A program made the translations under genes and the position numbers. The notes under the pieces are model-generated. The model made no database searches, was not told the DNA's origin, and was given only the letters and a program-made list of their open reading frames with translations. Shown here one piece after another: positions 1 to 8,916 of a DNA stretch of 64,000 bases; the first letter of the stretch is position 1; the number at the start of each line of letters is the position of its first letter. Origin of the DNA: Bog-756 sp963699105 (GTDB lineage Bacteria > Actinomycetota > Acidimicrobiia > Acidimicrobiales > RAAP-2); NCBI GenBank assembly GCA_963699105.1, contig CAVOTI010000005.1, positions 310,001 through 374,000 of the forward strand, given 5' to 3'.

Positions 1-1089
1 TCTTCGGGCAGCTGGTCGGATCGGCGACCCGCCCATGAGGCCACCACGGCCGCAGGCTGGCGGACCAGGCCCTTGGCGAACACGACGCCGTCGGGATCGG
101 CGATCTCCACGGCATCGTCGGTACCGAAGTCGCCCCCGGACCGATACCACCCCGGCGGGGAGCAGGGAACGGCCGCCCTCGACGAGGGCCCGTCGGGCCC
201 CGGCGTCCACCACGATGGTGCCCGACGCCCCGATGGCGAAGGCGATCCACAGCTTGCGGGCGGCCAGCCGGCGATCCCGGGGACGGAAGCGGGTTCCCAC
301 CCCGGGCGCCGAGCTCCGGCCACCTCGGCCAGCACGCCGGGCCTCGCGGCGTCGGCGATCACCGCCTCGACCCCGGACCAGACGGCGATCTTGGCCGCCG
401 CCAGCTTCGAGGCCATCCCCCCGCTGCCCACCCGGCTGCCAGGTCCTCCGGCGATGCGCTCGAGCTCGTGGTCGATCTCCACCACCTCCTCGATGAGCGA
501 CCCGCCCGCCGTCCGGCGCGGATCCTCGGTGAACAGACCGGCGGTGTCGGTCAGCAGCACCAGCAGATCGGCACCGACCAGATGGGCGACCAGGGCGGCC
601 AGCCGGTCGTTGTCGCCGAACCGGATCTCCTCGTCGGCCACGGCGTCGTTCTCGTTGACCACCGGCACCACCCCCAGCTCGAGCAGGCGTGACAAGGTCT
701 GGCGGGCGTGCAGGTACTGGCTGCGGTGCACGAAGTCGAGCGGGGCCAACAGCACCTGGCCGGCGACCAGGCCGTGCCGGGCCAGGGCGTCGCTCCACAC
801 CCGCATCAGGCCGTGCTGGCCCACGGCCGACACCGCCTGCAGCGTGGCCAGGTCGGACGGGCGGGGCCTGGCCGGGGGCCAGGCCGGCCCAGCCGGCGGT
901 GATCGCCCCCGAGGTCACCACCACCACCCGGTTTCCCGCCGACCGGGCCACGGCGACCTCGGCGGCCAGCTTGTCGATGGCGTCGACGTCGACACCGCCC
1001 GGCCGCGGTGGTGACCGACGAGGACCCGATCTTCACCACCAGGGTACGGGTACCGGACCGGCCTCGGACCCGTCCGTGTCGGCGATCAC
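1..1089 (-). CDS. proB: Glutamate 5-kinase (frame-broken; C-terminal end outside window)
   Basis: Glutamate 5-kinase phosphorylates L-glutamate with ATP, the first step of proline synthesis in the cytosol. No single frame is open, but stitching frames gives an almost complete protein: the N-terminal kinase motif VVKIGSSSVT, then VVTSGAITAGW, VVNENDAV and RFGDNDRL (substrate and nucleotide pocket), GSGGMASKLAAAKIA, and a C-terminal PUA-type region with GASGTIVVDAGARRAL and SLLPAGV. Frame changes fall near 1055, 1005, 845, 305 and 135; the last is one surplus G in a G run. The probable GTG start (1089-1087) overlaps the obg stop as GTGA, and obg-proB is a classic gene pair. Family identity is clear. 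The breaks are probably sequence errors, since the motifs are otherwise well preserved. Confidence 0.85.
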
Positions 1090-2396
1090 GACCGGCGGCG
1101 ACCGCCGGAGTCGCCGGTGAACTCGGGCTGGTCGCGGTACCAGACGAAGGACATCTCGCCGATGTGGACCAGGTCGCCGTCGCCGGCGCCGGCCCGGGCC
1201 AGGGCCCGGTCCACGCCGATCCGGCGGAGCCGACCCTGGACGTAGTCGGCGGCCTCGTCGGAGGTGACGTCGTTGAGGGCGACCGCCCGCTCGGCCACCC
1301 TTCCCACCACCCGGAACTCGCCGTCGCCGACACGCTCGACGGTGAACCCCTCGGGCAGGGGTCGGTGGACGACGATCATCCCCTCGTCCTCGGGCGGCCA
1401 CGGCACGGGCCTCGCCACCATGCTGGGTCAGCCGCCCACCAGCTCGGCGATGCCCCGCCCGGTCACGGCTGAGATCACCAGGTCGGGCGACGCAGACCCG
1501 TCCCGCTGCCGGCTCGGTCGGCGCCCGGCAGCCACGTCGGCCTTGGTGCCCGACCACCATGCGGGGACGATCGAGCAGGGCGGGCTGGTAACGATCGAGC
1601 TCGTCGAGCAGGACCCGCTGCTGTTCCTCCGGGCTGATCCCGGTGACCGGGTCGAGCTCCACCAGCACCACCAGGACCCGTGCCCGGGTGATGTGGCGGA
1701 GGAACCGGTGGCCGAGGCCCTTCCCCTCGGCCGCCCCCTCGACCAGGCCCGGGATGTCGGCCACGGTGAAGTCGGTTCGCCGTCGGCCCGGACCACGCCC
1801 AGGTGGGGCTCGAGGGTGGTGAACGGGTAGTCGGCTATCTTGGGCTTGGCCGCCGAGATGCGGGAGATGAGCGTGCTCTTGCCCACGTTGGGGAACCCCA
1901 CCAGCGCCACGTCGGCCACCAGGGCCAGCTCGAGGTCGTACCACTCCTCGTGGCCCTTCTCGCCCTGCTCGGCGAAGGCCGGGGCCCGCCGTCGGTTGGT
2001 CAGGAAGCTGGCGTTGCCGCGGCCGCCCCGGCCGCCCTCGCCGGCCAGCCACCGGTCGCCCGGCGCTGACCAGGTCGACCAGCACCGTCGCCGTCGGGTC
2101 CCTTGGCCCGGGTGCCCGACCGGGACGGGCACCTCGAGGTCGGCTCCCCGGGCCCCGTGCTTCTTCTTGCCTCCCCCGTGGCCCCCGTCGCCGCCCCGGC
2201 GATGGGGATGGTCCCGAAAGGCGAGGAGCGAGGACTGGTTGGTGGTGGCCACCAGCCAGACGTTGCCGCCCCGGCCGCCGTCGCCGCCGTCGGGTCCGCC
2301 CCGGTCCACATGGGCCTCACGTCGGAAGGCCACCGCCCCGGCTCCGCCGTCACCCGCCTTGACGTGCACTTGTGCCTCGTCGACGAATCCGGACAT
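1086..2396 (-). CDS. obg: GTPase Obg/CgtA (frame-broken)
   Basis: Obg is an essential ribosome-associated GTPase in 50S assembly and stress signalling. Three domains are visible across shifting frames. The glycine-rich Obg fold starts at 2396 (MSGFVDEAQVHVKAGDGG). The G domain has GFPNVGKST (G1), YPFTTLEPH (G2), DIPGLVEGA (G3), GTKADV (G4) and SAVTGRGI (G5). A C-terminal OCT domain (GFTVERVGDGEFRVVGR to HIGEMSFVWYRD) is open in one frame from about 1421 to 1086. Shifts occur near 2115, 2090, 2060, 1790, 1560 and 1430. The OCT domain is lineage-restricted but common in actinomycetes. Because obg is essential and every G motif is intact, sequence error is more likely than a real pseudogene. It sits downstream of rpmA and upstream of proB, the usual position. 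Confidence 0.88.
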
Positions 2397-2444
2397 GGCC
2401 CGATCCTACCGATCGACCGTCCCCGCCCCTGAGGCCCGCCCCGC

Positions 2445-3227
2445 TCAGGCGTCACCAGCACGGTCCGCCGGAGGCCGGCCACGGCGTCGACCACGCCCAG
2501 GGACTCGGCCAGGGCGCCGTAGCTTCCATACTCGGCCCGCAAGCCGGCCAGGAACTCCTCCATCGTCTCGGGCATGACCTGGAGCACAGCCGGGGCGTAG
2601 CGCTCGACCTCGGCCACCGAGTCGGGGTACTCGGCCTTCAGCCGCTCGAGAAGGTGCACCATGGCCTCGGCGCTGAGGAAGTAGTCCTCCACGATGGTCT
2701 CGTCCGGCACACCGAGAAAGGCCAGGATCAAGGCGGCCAGGACACCGGTCCGGTCCTTGCCGGCGCTGCAGTGGAAGACGGCCGGCAGCGATTCCCCCGA
2801 ACCAAGGACCTCGAATGCCCCGGTCAGGGCGGGCGCACCTTCGGACACCATCTCGGCATAACGGCGGGCCACGTAGGAGGCCTCACCCCAGGCCGGCAGC
2901 TCGGTCGGTGGCCGGGAGCACATCGGTGAGGGGCAGGTCCACGTAGCGCACCGGCACCTGGTCCACCGGAAACCGACCGCGCTGCTCGGCCTCGTCGACC
3001 GTCCTCAGGTCGATCACTGTGGCTACTTCGAGCTCGACCAGTCGCCGGTGGTCGGCCTGGCTGAGCCGGGAGAGTCCGTCGGCCCGGAACAGCCGCCGCC
3101 ACCCGATGCGATGTCCGTCCGTCGTCCGGTAGCCGCCGAGGTCCCGGAAGTTGACGCATCCCTCGAAGGCCAGGGTGCGGCTGGGATCGGCAGGATCCGA
3201 CCGGGACGAGACGGGGGATGCTGGCAT
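2445..3227 (-). CDS. Tyrosine-protein phosphatase, Y_phosphatase3 type (frame-broken)
   Basis: This is a cysteine-based protein (or lipid) phosphatase of the family that includes mycobacterial PtpB. The N-terminal half reads GCVNFRDLGGYRTTDG and FRADGLSRLSQADH in one frame; after a shift near 2910 the C-terminal half carries the catalytic CX5R loop in HCSAGKDRTG, followed by VPDETIVEDYFLS. The ATG at 3227 (MPASPVSS) gives about 260 residues, normal for the family. The frame with the catalytic loop has no stop before entering obg; a TGA one frame over at 2447-2445 is the likely true end, implying a second small indel. It sits between rpmA and obg on the same strand, an unusual insertion in an otherwise standard rplU-rpmA-obg group. 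Its substrate cannot be read from sequence. Confidence 0.78.
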
Positions 3228-3285
3228 TGTCGGGAGCGTATCGCCCGCCGGGCCGGAACCGGGTCCGACCCGGGCCGCCGGTTCC

Positions 3286-3540
3286 TCAGGCGCCGGTGAC
3301 GACGTCCACCAGTTTGCGGCCCTTGCGATTGGTGAACTGGACCGTTCCATCGGCCAGGGCGAAGAGGGTGTCGTCGCCGCCCAGGCCCACGTTGTGACCG
3401 GGGTGGAATCGCGTCCCCCGCTGGCGTACCAGGATCGCTCCGGCCCGCACCTCGGTGCCGCCGAACGTCTTGACACCTAGCCGCTGTGCGTTGGAATCGC
3501 GCCCGTTGCGGGTCGAACCGCCGCCCTTAGTCTTCGACAT
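3286..3540 (-). CDS. rpmA: 50S ribosomal protein L27
   Basis: L27 is a small basic protein of the large subunit whose N-terminus reaches towards the peptidyl-transferase centre. The 84-residue product begins MSKTKGGGSTRNGRDSNAQ, the hallmark L27 start, and contains GGTEVRAGAILVRQRGT and FHPGHNVG. There is no Firmicutes-type cleavable N-terminal extension. The ATG at 3540 is preceded by a good Shine-Dalgarno (AGGAGAGG). It follows rplU by 46 bases on the same strand, the near-universal L21-L27 arrangement, so the two are almost certainly co-transcribed. Intact and confidently identified. Confidence 0.97.
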   Translation of the reverse strand: MSKTKGGGSTRNGRDSNAQRLGVKTFGGTEVRAGAILVRQRGTRFHPGHNVGLGGDDTLFALADGTVQFTNRKGRKLVDVVTGA

Positions 3541-3586
3541 TGCTACCTCTCCTCGAGAATCTGTTGCTCTGGCCGGATCGGCCGGA

Positions 3587-3901
3587 TCAGCCGGCGGGGC
3601 TGATCGACGTGATGGCGATCGTCGAGTACCGCTGGCGGTGACCCCAGCGGGTGCTCTGGTTGGACTTGTTCTTGTAGGTGAACCCCCGGATCTTCGCTCC
3701 GAGCTCCTCACCCAGCACGGTGGCGGTGACCGACGAACCGGCCAGCTGCGACGGGGTGGCCAGGACGGTGCCACCGTCGACGACGAGCAGCGGGGTGAAG
3801 GTCACCTCGGCCCCGGGCTCCTCCCCCAGCAGCTCCACGCGCAGGGTCTGGCCTTCGGCCACCCGCTCCTGCTTCCCTCCGGTTTTGATCACGGCGTACA
3901 T
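3587..3901 (-). CDS. rplU: 50S ribosomal protein L21
   Basis: L21 binds 23S rRNA in the large subunit. The 104-residue product has the normal length and begins MYAVIKTGGKQERVAEGQ; the C-terminal KIRGFTYKNKSN and RWGHRQRYSTIAI match the conserved basic end of the family. It lies 26 bases after the RNase E/G stop and upstream of rpmA, so it is probably transcribed with both. Intact. Confidence 0.97.
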   Translation of the reverse strand: MYAVIKTGGKQERVAEGQTLRVELLGEEPGAEVTFTPLLVVDGGTVLATPSQLAGSSVTATVLGEELGAKIRGFTYKNKSNQSTRWGHRQRYSTIAITSISPAG

Positions 3902-3927
3902 AGGCCTGCCACCTTACTACAGCGGCC

Positions 3928-5945
3928 TCAGGCCTCCGGGTCGTCGAAGACGATGCCGCGGCCTCCGCACACCTCGCAGGTGGTCGACATCGACTCGATC
4001 AGCCCCTCTGACACCCGCTTCCGGGTCATCTCGACCAGGCCCAGCTCGGAGATGTCGAACACCTGGGTGCGGGTCTTGTCCCGGGCCAGTGCCGAGCGCA
4101 GGGCGCTGCCCACCTTGTCGCGGTTCTCCCGGATCTCCATGTCGATGAAGTCGATCACGATGATGCCCCCGATGTCCCGGAGACGGAGCTGACGGGCAAC
4201 CTCCTCGGCCGCCTCCAGGTTGTTCCGGTAGACGGTCTCCTCCAGGTTGGTGGTCCCCACGTTCTTTCCCGTGTTGACGTCGATCACCGTCAACGCCTCG
4301 GTCCGGTCGATCACCAGCGATCCCCCCGAGGGCAGATAGACCTTGCGGTCGAGGGCCCGGTGCAGCTGCTCGTGGACGTGGTAGCGCTCGAACACCGGGA
4401 GCGCCTCCACCTCGGGATCGAAGTACTCCACCCGATCGGCCAGTTCGGGATTGACGGCGCCGACATAGTCCCGGACCTGCTCGTAGAGGGCGAGATCGTC
4501 GATCACCACGGCCCGGTACTCGCGGTTGAGCTCCTCGCGGATGACCCGCACGGCGATGGCCGGCTCCCGGTAGAGCAGGGCCGGGCCCTGGCCCCTGGTG
4601 GCCTCGCCGGCAATGGCCTCCCATTGCTCGACCAGGCGCTGGACATCGTTACCCAGCTCCTCGGCGCTGGCTCCGGCGGCCGCCGTCCGCACGATCAGGC
4701 CGTGGCCCGACGGCCGCACGGCGTCGACGATCTTACGCAGCCTCTTGCGCTCACTGTCCTCCAATCGCTTGGAGATCCCGTAGGCCGAGCTGTTGGGCAC
4801 CAGCACCACGAACCGTCCGGGGAGCGAGACCTCCTGGGTGAGCCTCGCCCCTTTGGCCCCGATCGGGTTCTTGGTCACCTGGCACAGGATGGTCTGGCCC
4901 GGTCGGAGCAGCTGCTCGATCCGGGGCTGACCCGAAGAGGTGCCCGACTCGACGTCGTCGGTGTCGTAGCGGACGTCCCCGTGGTAGAGCACGGCGTTCT
5001 TGGGCGTGCCGATGTCGATGAAGGCGGCCTCCATGCCCGGCAGCACGTTCTGCACCCGGCCCCGGTAGATGTTGCCGTCGATCTGGGTGGCGTCGTCCGA
5101 CGCCCGGGAGATGTAGTGCTCCACGAGCGTGCGCCCCTCGAGAAGGGCGATCTGTGTCATTTCCGGACGGACGTGCACGCAGATCATGTACCGTCCGACG
5201 GCCTTGCCCCGGCGCTCCCGGCCACCCCTCCGGCCTTCGGCCCTTCCGGTCTCGGCCCGTGGCGATCCTCCTGAGCTGGTCCCGGCACCCGACGCCTTGG
5301 TCCCCCCGGATCCACCGGATCCCGCCGATCGGACGGACCCCTCCCCCGCAGTCGACCGCTGGCGCTGGCGTCCGTTGCCACTCCGGCTCTGGTTGCGGTT
5401 GGAGGGTGCGTTGCCCGGACGCCGTTGGTCGGGATCACCCCCCCTCCGACCACCGGCACCGGCGCCTGATTGGGCCGGGCCGGTCGGGTGTCACCGATCT
5501 TCGGACGCTCCGGCGCCGGAGGAGAGGAGTCCGCTTCCACAGGACCCGCCGGAGCTCCCGGAGCCCCGGGGCCCACCGGACCGGCCGGAGGCGAGCCTTC
5601 GCTGGGAACCGACCCGGTGGCCTCGGAGCCGTCCGGGGCGCTACGGCCCCTCCCCCGGCCTCCCCGTGCGCCGCGACGCCTTCTGGCCTGACCCCCGGTG
5701 CCGTTGGCCCCTCCGCCGTTGGCGCTACCCCCGGTGCCGTTGGCGTTGCCGCCGGTGCCGTTGGCGCGACCGGAGTCCTCGGCTAACGCCCCCGAGGGCG
5801 TGTCCTCGTCTGGGTGCCCCCCGGCCCGTGACGGTGGACCGGCTCCGTTGTGGTTCTCAGGAACGTCCTGTTCGTGGGCCACGGTGGATGACCCGGGCGG
5901 ATCGCCCGGCACCTCCACCGGCTGCCCGGCTGCTGTATCTGACAT
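3928..5945 (-). CDS. rne: Rne/Rng family ribonuclease (RNase E/G) with disordered N-terminal extension; one frameshift
   Basis: This endoribonuclease cleaves single-stranded RNA in mRNA decay and rRNA maturation. The catalytic core (MICVHVRPEMTQIALLEGR onward) has an S1 RNA-binding domain (GNIYRGRVQNVLPGMEAAF), the DNase I-like metal-binding region with VIDVNTGKNVG and IIVIDFIDME, and a terminal zinc-link CEVCGGRG. The protein stops soon after the zinc link, so it lacks the long C-terminal scaffold of Escherichia coli RNase E. Instead about 260 residues rich in Gly, Pro, Asn, Arg and Ser precede the core, starting at ATG 5945 (MSDTAAGQPVE) with GTGGNANGTGGSANGG repeats and a basic RRRRGARGGRGRGR patch. 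The two parts are in different frames. Adding one G in the G7 run at 5440-5446 joins them without a stop down to the core, so I read it as one gene of about 670 residues. Confidence 0.9.
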
Positions 5946-5966
5946 CGAATTCCCTTCCGAAATTGC

Positions 5967-6788
5967 TCATGAGGCACGCTCCAACGCATGCCAGGCGCGG
6001 TCGGCGCCGATCGGAGACTCTCGGCGTCCGAGAGGCTCCTCCCGGGTGCCGTCGCGCTCGATCCACTGTTGTGTTCTGCACGCCCGGTCGAGGGCCGGGG
6101 TTCCCATGCTGATGTCACCAGAGGTGACAGGTGCTGTCGAGGACCGCCCTGACGGCAGTCCGGATGCTTCGATCAAACCCCGCACCAACTCGGCGGGACG
6201 GACGCCACGGGGCTGGGTGGCAAGGTCGGCAGTCAGGCCGACCGTCGGGTCCCCCGTGGCCTGGGACCCCTGCTCTTCGGAGACGGACAACGCCAGGACC
6301 GAAGGCCTGAGGTCGTCGAGCTCTTCCCGACCTTTTCGCTCCCTCACGATCTGGACGGTCGGTGCGGCCAGGAGCGAGCCGATCTGGTGCTCCAGCTGGG
6401 CCGACGACACCCCGGTGAGGCGCATGGCCCACGAGCAGGATGTCACCACCTGCTGGAGCGACCCGTGGCGCCGTTGGACCGGCGCCACCTCCTCGACCTC
6501 GATGCCGGCCGGCAGCAGCGGGGTCAGGCGGGCCGGCAGCGACGGGATGTCGATGCCCGCCGTCTCGGGACGGCCATCGTCCAGTTCCACATCGAGGTAC
6601 TCGGCCAACGAATCGCATCCGGTGGGGAGGGCCAGACCGAAGCTGAGCTGGGGGCGGGGCGAGAAACCCTCCGTGTAGGCCAGGGGCAGGTCGGCCCGCC
6701 GCAGCGCCCGCTCCCACATCCGGGCCACGTCCCGTTGGCTGGTGAAGCGGATCTTGCCGAGCTTGGCGAAGCGAAAGCGGATGCGCAT
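5967..6788 (-). CDS. TIGR03936 / DUF2344 radical SAM-associated protein
   Basis: A 273-residue protein of the DUF2344 family, which in many bacteria is fused to or encoded next to a TIGR03960-type radical SAM protein. Recognised by the N-terminal MRIRFRFAKLGKIRFTSQRD and by YTEGFSPRPQLSFGLALPTG. The family has no settled biochemical function; association with an RNA-modifying radical SAM partner is inferred from gene neighbourhood only. It lies one base downstream of the radical SAM gene and upstream of rne, so the three are probably one transcript. Intact; start at ATG 6788. Confidence 0.88.
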   Translation of the reverse strand: MRIRFRFAKLGKIRFTSQRDVARMWERALRRADLPLAYTEGFSPRPQLSFGLALPTGCDSLAEYLDVELDDGRPETAGIDIPSLPARLTPLLPAGIEVEEVAPVQRRHGSLQQVVTSCSWAMRLTGVSSAQLEHQIGSLLAAPTVQIVRERKGREELDDLRPSVLALSVSEEQGSQATGDPTVGLTADLATQPRGVRPAELVRGLIEASGLPSGRSSTAPVTSGDISMGTPALDRACRTQQWIERDGTREEPLGRRESPIGADRAWHALERAS

Positions 6789-6789
6789 G

Positions 6790-8841
6790 TCAGCTTCTCA
6801 CCTCTTCGGCGCCGATGGCGACTTTCTCCTCCGACCGGGCGGCCGGACCGGCGCCGGACGGCGCCTTGGCCAAGAATCGTACCGGCACCTGGCCCCCGAC
6901 AGAGAGATCCTGCCCGGTACCCTGGCTCCCGCCGGCCGGGGGAACGGCCGAGGCCACCACGTGCTCGATCCCGAACCCGGTACAGGCACCGCAGTCGTAG
7001 CACGGGGTCCACCGGCAGTCGGGGAGCCCGAAATTGTCCAGGGAGTCGAGCCAGTCCTGCCACAGGAAGTCCCGGTGGAGCCCGGCCGACAGGTGGTCCC
7101 AGGGCAGGGCCTCGTCCTCGGTGCGGTGCCGGTAGACGGTGCCCTCGAGGGACATCCCCGAATCGGCCAGGGCCTCGGTCCACAGCTCCAGATCGAAGTG
7201 CTCGGACCACTCCTGGAAGGTGCCGCCCCGGCGCCACACCTGCTCGATGACCGCCCCCATCCTCCGGTCGCCCCGGCTGACGATGCCCTCGGCCGCGGTG
7301 GCCGCCGGGTCGTGCCACCGGATGGTGAGGCCCCGGACCGGACGGGCGGCGTCCCGCAACAGGTGGATCTTGCGGGTCAGTTCCTCGATGGTGTTCTGGC
7401 CGAACCACTGGAACGGGGTCTGGACCTTGGGCACGAATCCGCCCACCGATGCCGTCACCGTCACTCCCTTGTGGTGCCGCCGGCCGATGGCCACGCACTG
7501 TTTGGCCAACTCCACGATGCCCAGCGTGTCCTCATCGGTCTCGGTGGGGAGTCCGATGAGGAAGTACAGCTTGACCCGCTTCCAACCCTGGCTGAAGGCG
7601 GCGTCGACCGCGGCATAGAGGTCCTCTTCGAGGATCAGCTTGTTGATGACCTGGCGCATCCTCCAGGTCCCCGCCTCCGGGGCAAAGGTGAGACCGGTCC
7701 GCCTCACTCGCTGGATCTGAGCGGCGGTCCCGACGGTGAAGGCGTCCACCCGCAGACTGGGCAGACTGACCGACACCTGGCCCGAACAGGAGGGATCGTC
7801 GATGATCGAGGTGACCGTCTGTTCGATACCCGAATAGTCGGCGCTCGACAGCGAGGTCAGCGCCACCTCGTCGTACCCGGTCCGGGCCAGGCCGGCCGAG
7901 ACCATGGTGCGCACCTGGTCCGCCGGCCGCTCACGCACCGGTCGGGTGATCATGCCGGCCTGGCAGAACCGGCAGCCCCGGGTGCACCCGCGGAAGAGCT
8001 CGACGTTCAGCCGGTCGTGCACCACTTCGATGAGCGGCACCAGTTGCTGCTTGGGGTAGGGCCACTCGGCCAGATCGGCGATGGTCCGCTTGTGCACCCG
8101 ATCGGGCGTGTCGGGATGGCGGGGGGTGGTCGACACCAGGCGGGTCTCGGTCCCCCCGGCGGTCTGGTAGCGGGCCTCGTAGCACGAGGGGACGTAGACC
8201 CCCTCCACCCGGGAGAGCTCCCTCAACAGCTCGTCCCGCCGGCCACCTCCGTCGGGGCCGGTCGAACCGTGCTCGGTGGCGTAGCCGGCCAGCACCTGGT
8301 TGATCTCCCCGACCGCCTCCTCGCCGTCCCCCAGGACGAAGCAGTCGACGAAGTCGGCCAGGGGCTCCGGATTGAAGGCGCAGTGGCCTCCGGCCACCAC
8401 CACCGGGTCCTCCATCGTCCGGTCGGCGCCGTGGACGGGCACGTCGGCCAGGTCGATGAGGTTGAGCACGTTGGTGTAGACCAGTTCGGCCGACAGGTTG
8501 AAGGCCAGGACGTCGAAGGAATCGGCGGCCAGATGGTTCTCCAGTGAGAACAGGGGCACACCGGCCGACCGCATGGCCTCTTCCATGTCCACCCACGGGG
8601 CGTAGGCCCGCTCGGCCACGGCGTGGGGGTTCTCGTTGAGGATCTCGTAGAGGATCTGCAGTCCCTGGTTGGGAAGACCGATCTCGTAGGTGTCGGGGTA
8701 GATCAGCAGCCATGACACCGCGCCGGTGCCGTGCTGGGTGACCTGAGCGCCCAGTTCGCCACCGATGTAGCGGGCCGGTTTGGTGACATGGGCCAGGAGC
8801 GGCTCTATTCGTGGCCAGAGGGACTGCATCTCCCCCGCCAT
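6790..8841 (-). CDS. TIGR03960 family B12-binding-like radical SAM protein
   Basis: A 683-residue radical SAM enzyme. The N-terminal third resembles a cobalamin-binding Rossmann fold. The central part carries the CX3CX2C cluster motif as FRGCTRGCRFCQAG, with the typical follow-on GYDEVALTSLSSADYSGIE. Near the C-terminus a second cysteine group, PCYDCGACTGFG, could hold another iron-sulfur cluster or zinc. Start at ATG 8841 (MAGEMQSLWPRIEPLL), the usual start of the family. Partner of the adjacent DUF2344 gene. Reaction and substrate are unknown for the family; a role in RNA modification is only suggested by relatives. Intact and of normal length. Confidence 0.9.
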   Translation of the reverse strand: MAGEMQSLWPRIEPLLAHVTKPARYIGGELGAQVTQHGTGAVSWLLIYPDTYEIGLPNQGLQILYEILNENPHAVAERAYAPWVDMEEAMRSAGVPLFSLENHLAADSFDVLAFNLSAELVYTNVLNLIDLADVPVHGADRTMEDPVVVAGGHCAFNPEPLADFVDCFVLGDGEEAVGEINQVLAGYATEHGSTGPDGGGRRDELLRELSRVEGVYVPSCYEARYQTAGGTETRLVSTTPRHPDTPDRVHKRTIADLAEWPYPKQQLVPLIEVVHDRLNVELFRGCTRGCRFCQAGMITRPVRERPADQVRTMVSAGLARTGYDEVALTSLSSADYSGIEQTVTSIIDDPSCSGQVSVSLPSLRVDAFTVGTAAQIQRVRRTGLTFAPEAGTWRMRQVINKLILEEDLYAAVDAAFSQGWKRVKLYFLIGLPTETDEDTLGIVELAKQCVAIGRRHHKGVTVTASVGGFVPKVQTPFQWFGQNTIEELTRKIHLLRDAARPVRGLTIRWHDPAATAAEGIVSRGDRRMGAVIEQVWRRGGTFQEWSEHFDLELWTEALADSGMSLEGTVYRHRTEDEALPWDHLSAGLHRDFLWQDWLDSLDNFGLPDCRWTPCYDCGACTGFGIEHVVASAVPPAGGSQGTGQDLSVGGQVPVRFLAKAPSGAGPAARSEEKVAIGAEEVRS

Positions 8842-8916
8842 CCTAGGGCCGGCGGGGACCGGGCTCCGACCGCCGGACTCCGCCGCAAACCCGGCGGGCG
8901 GGTTCAGCCGGCGGGT

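Noticed and set aside
6742..8547. A 601-residue plus-strand open frame
   Set aside because: Antisense to the radical SAM gene, which has clear motifs; no family resemblance of its own.
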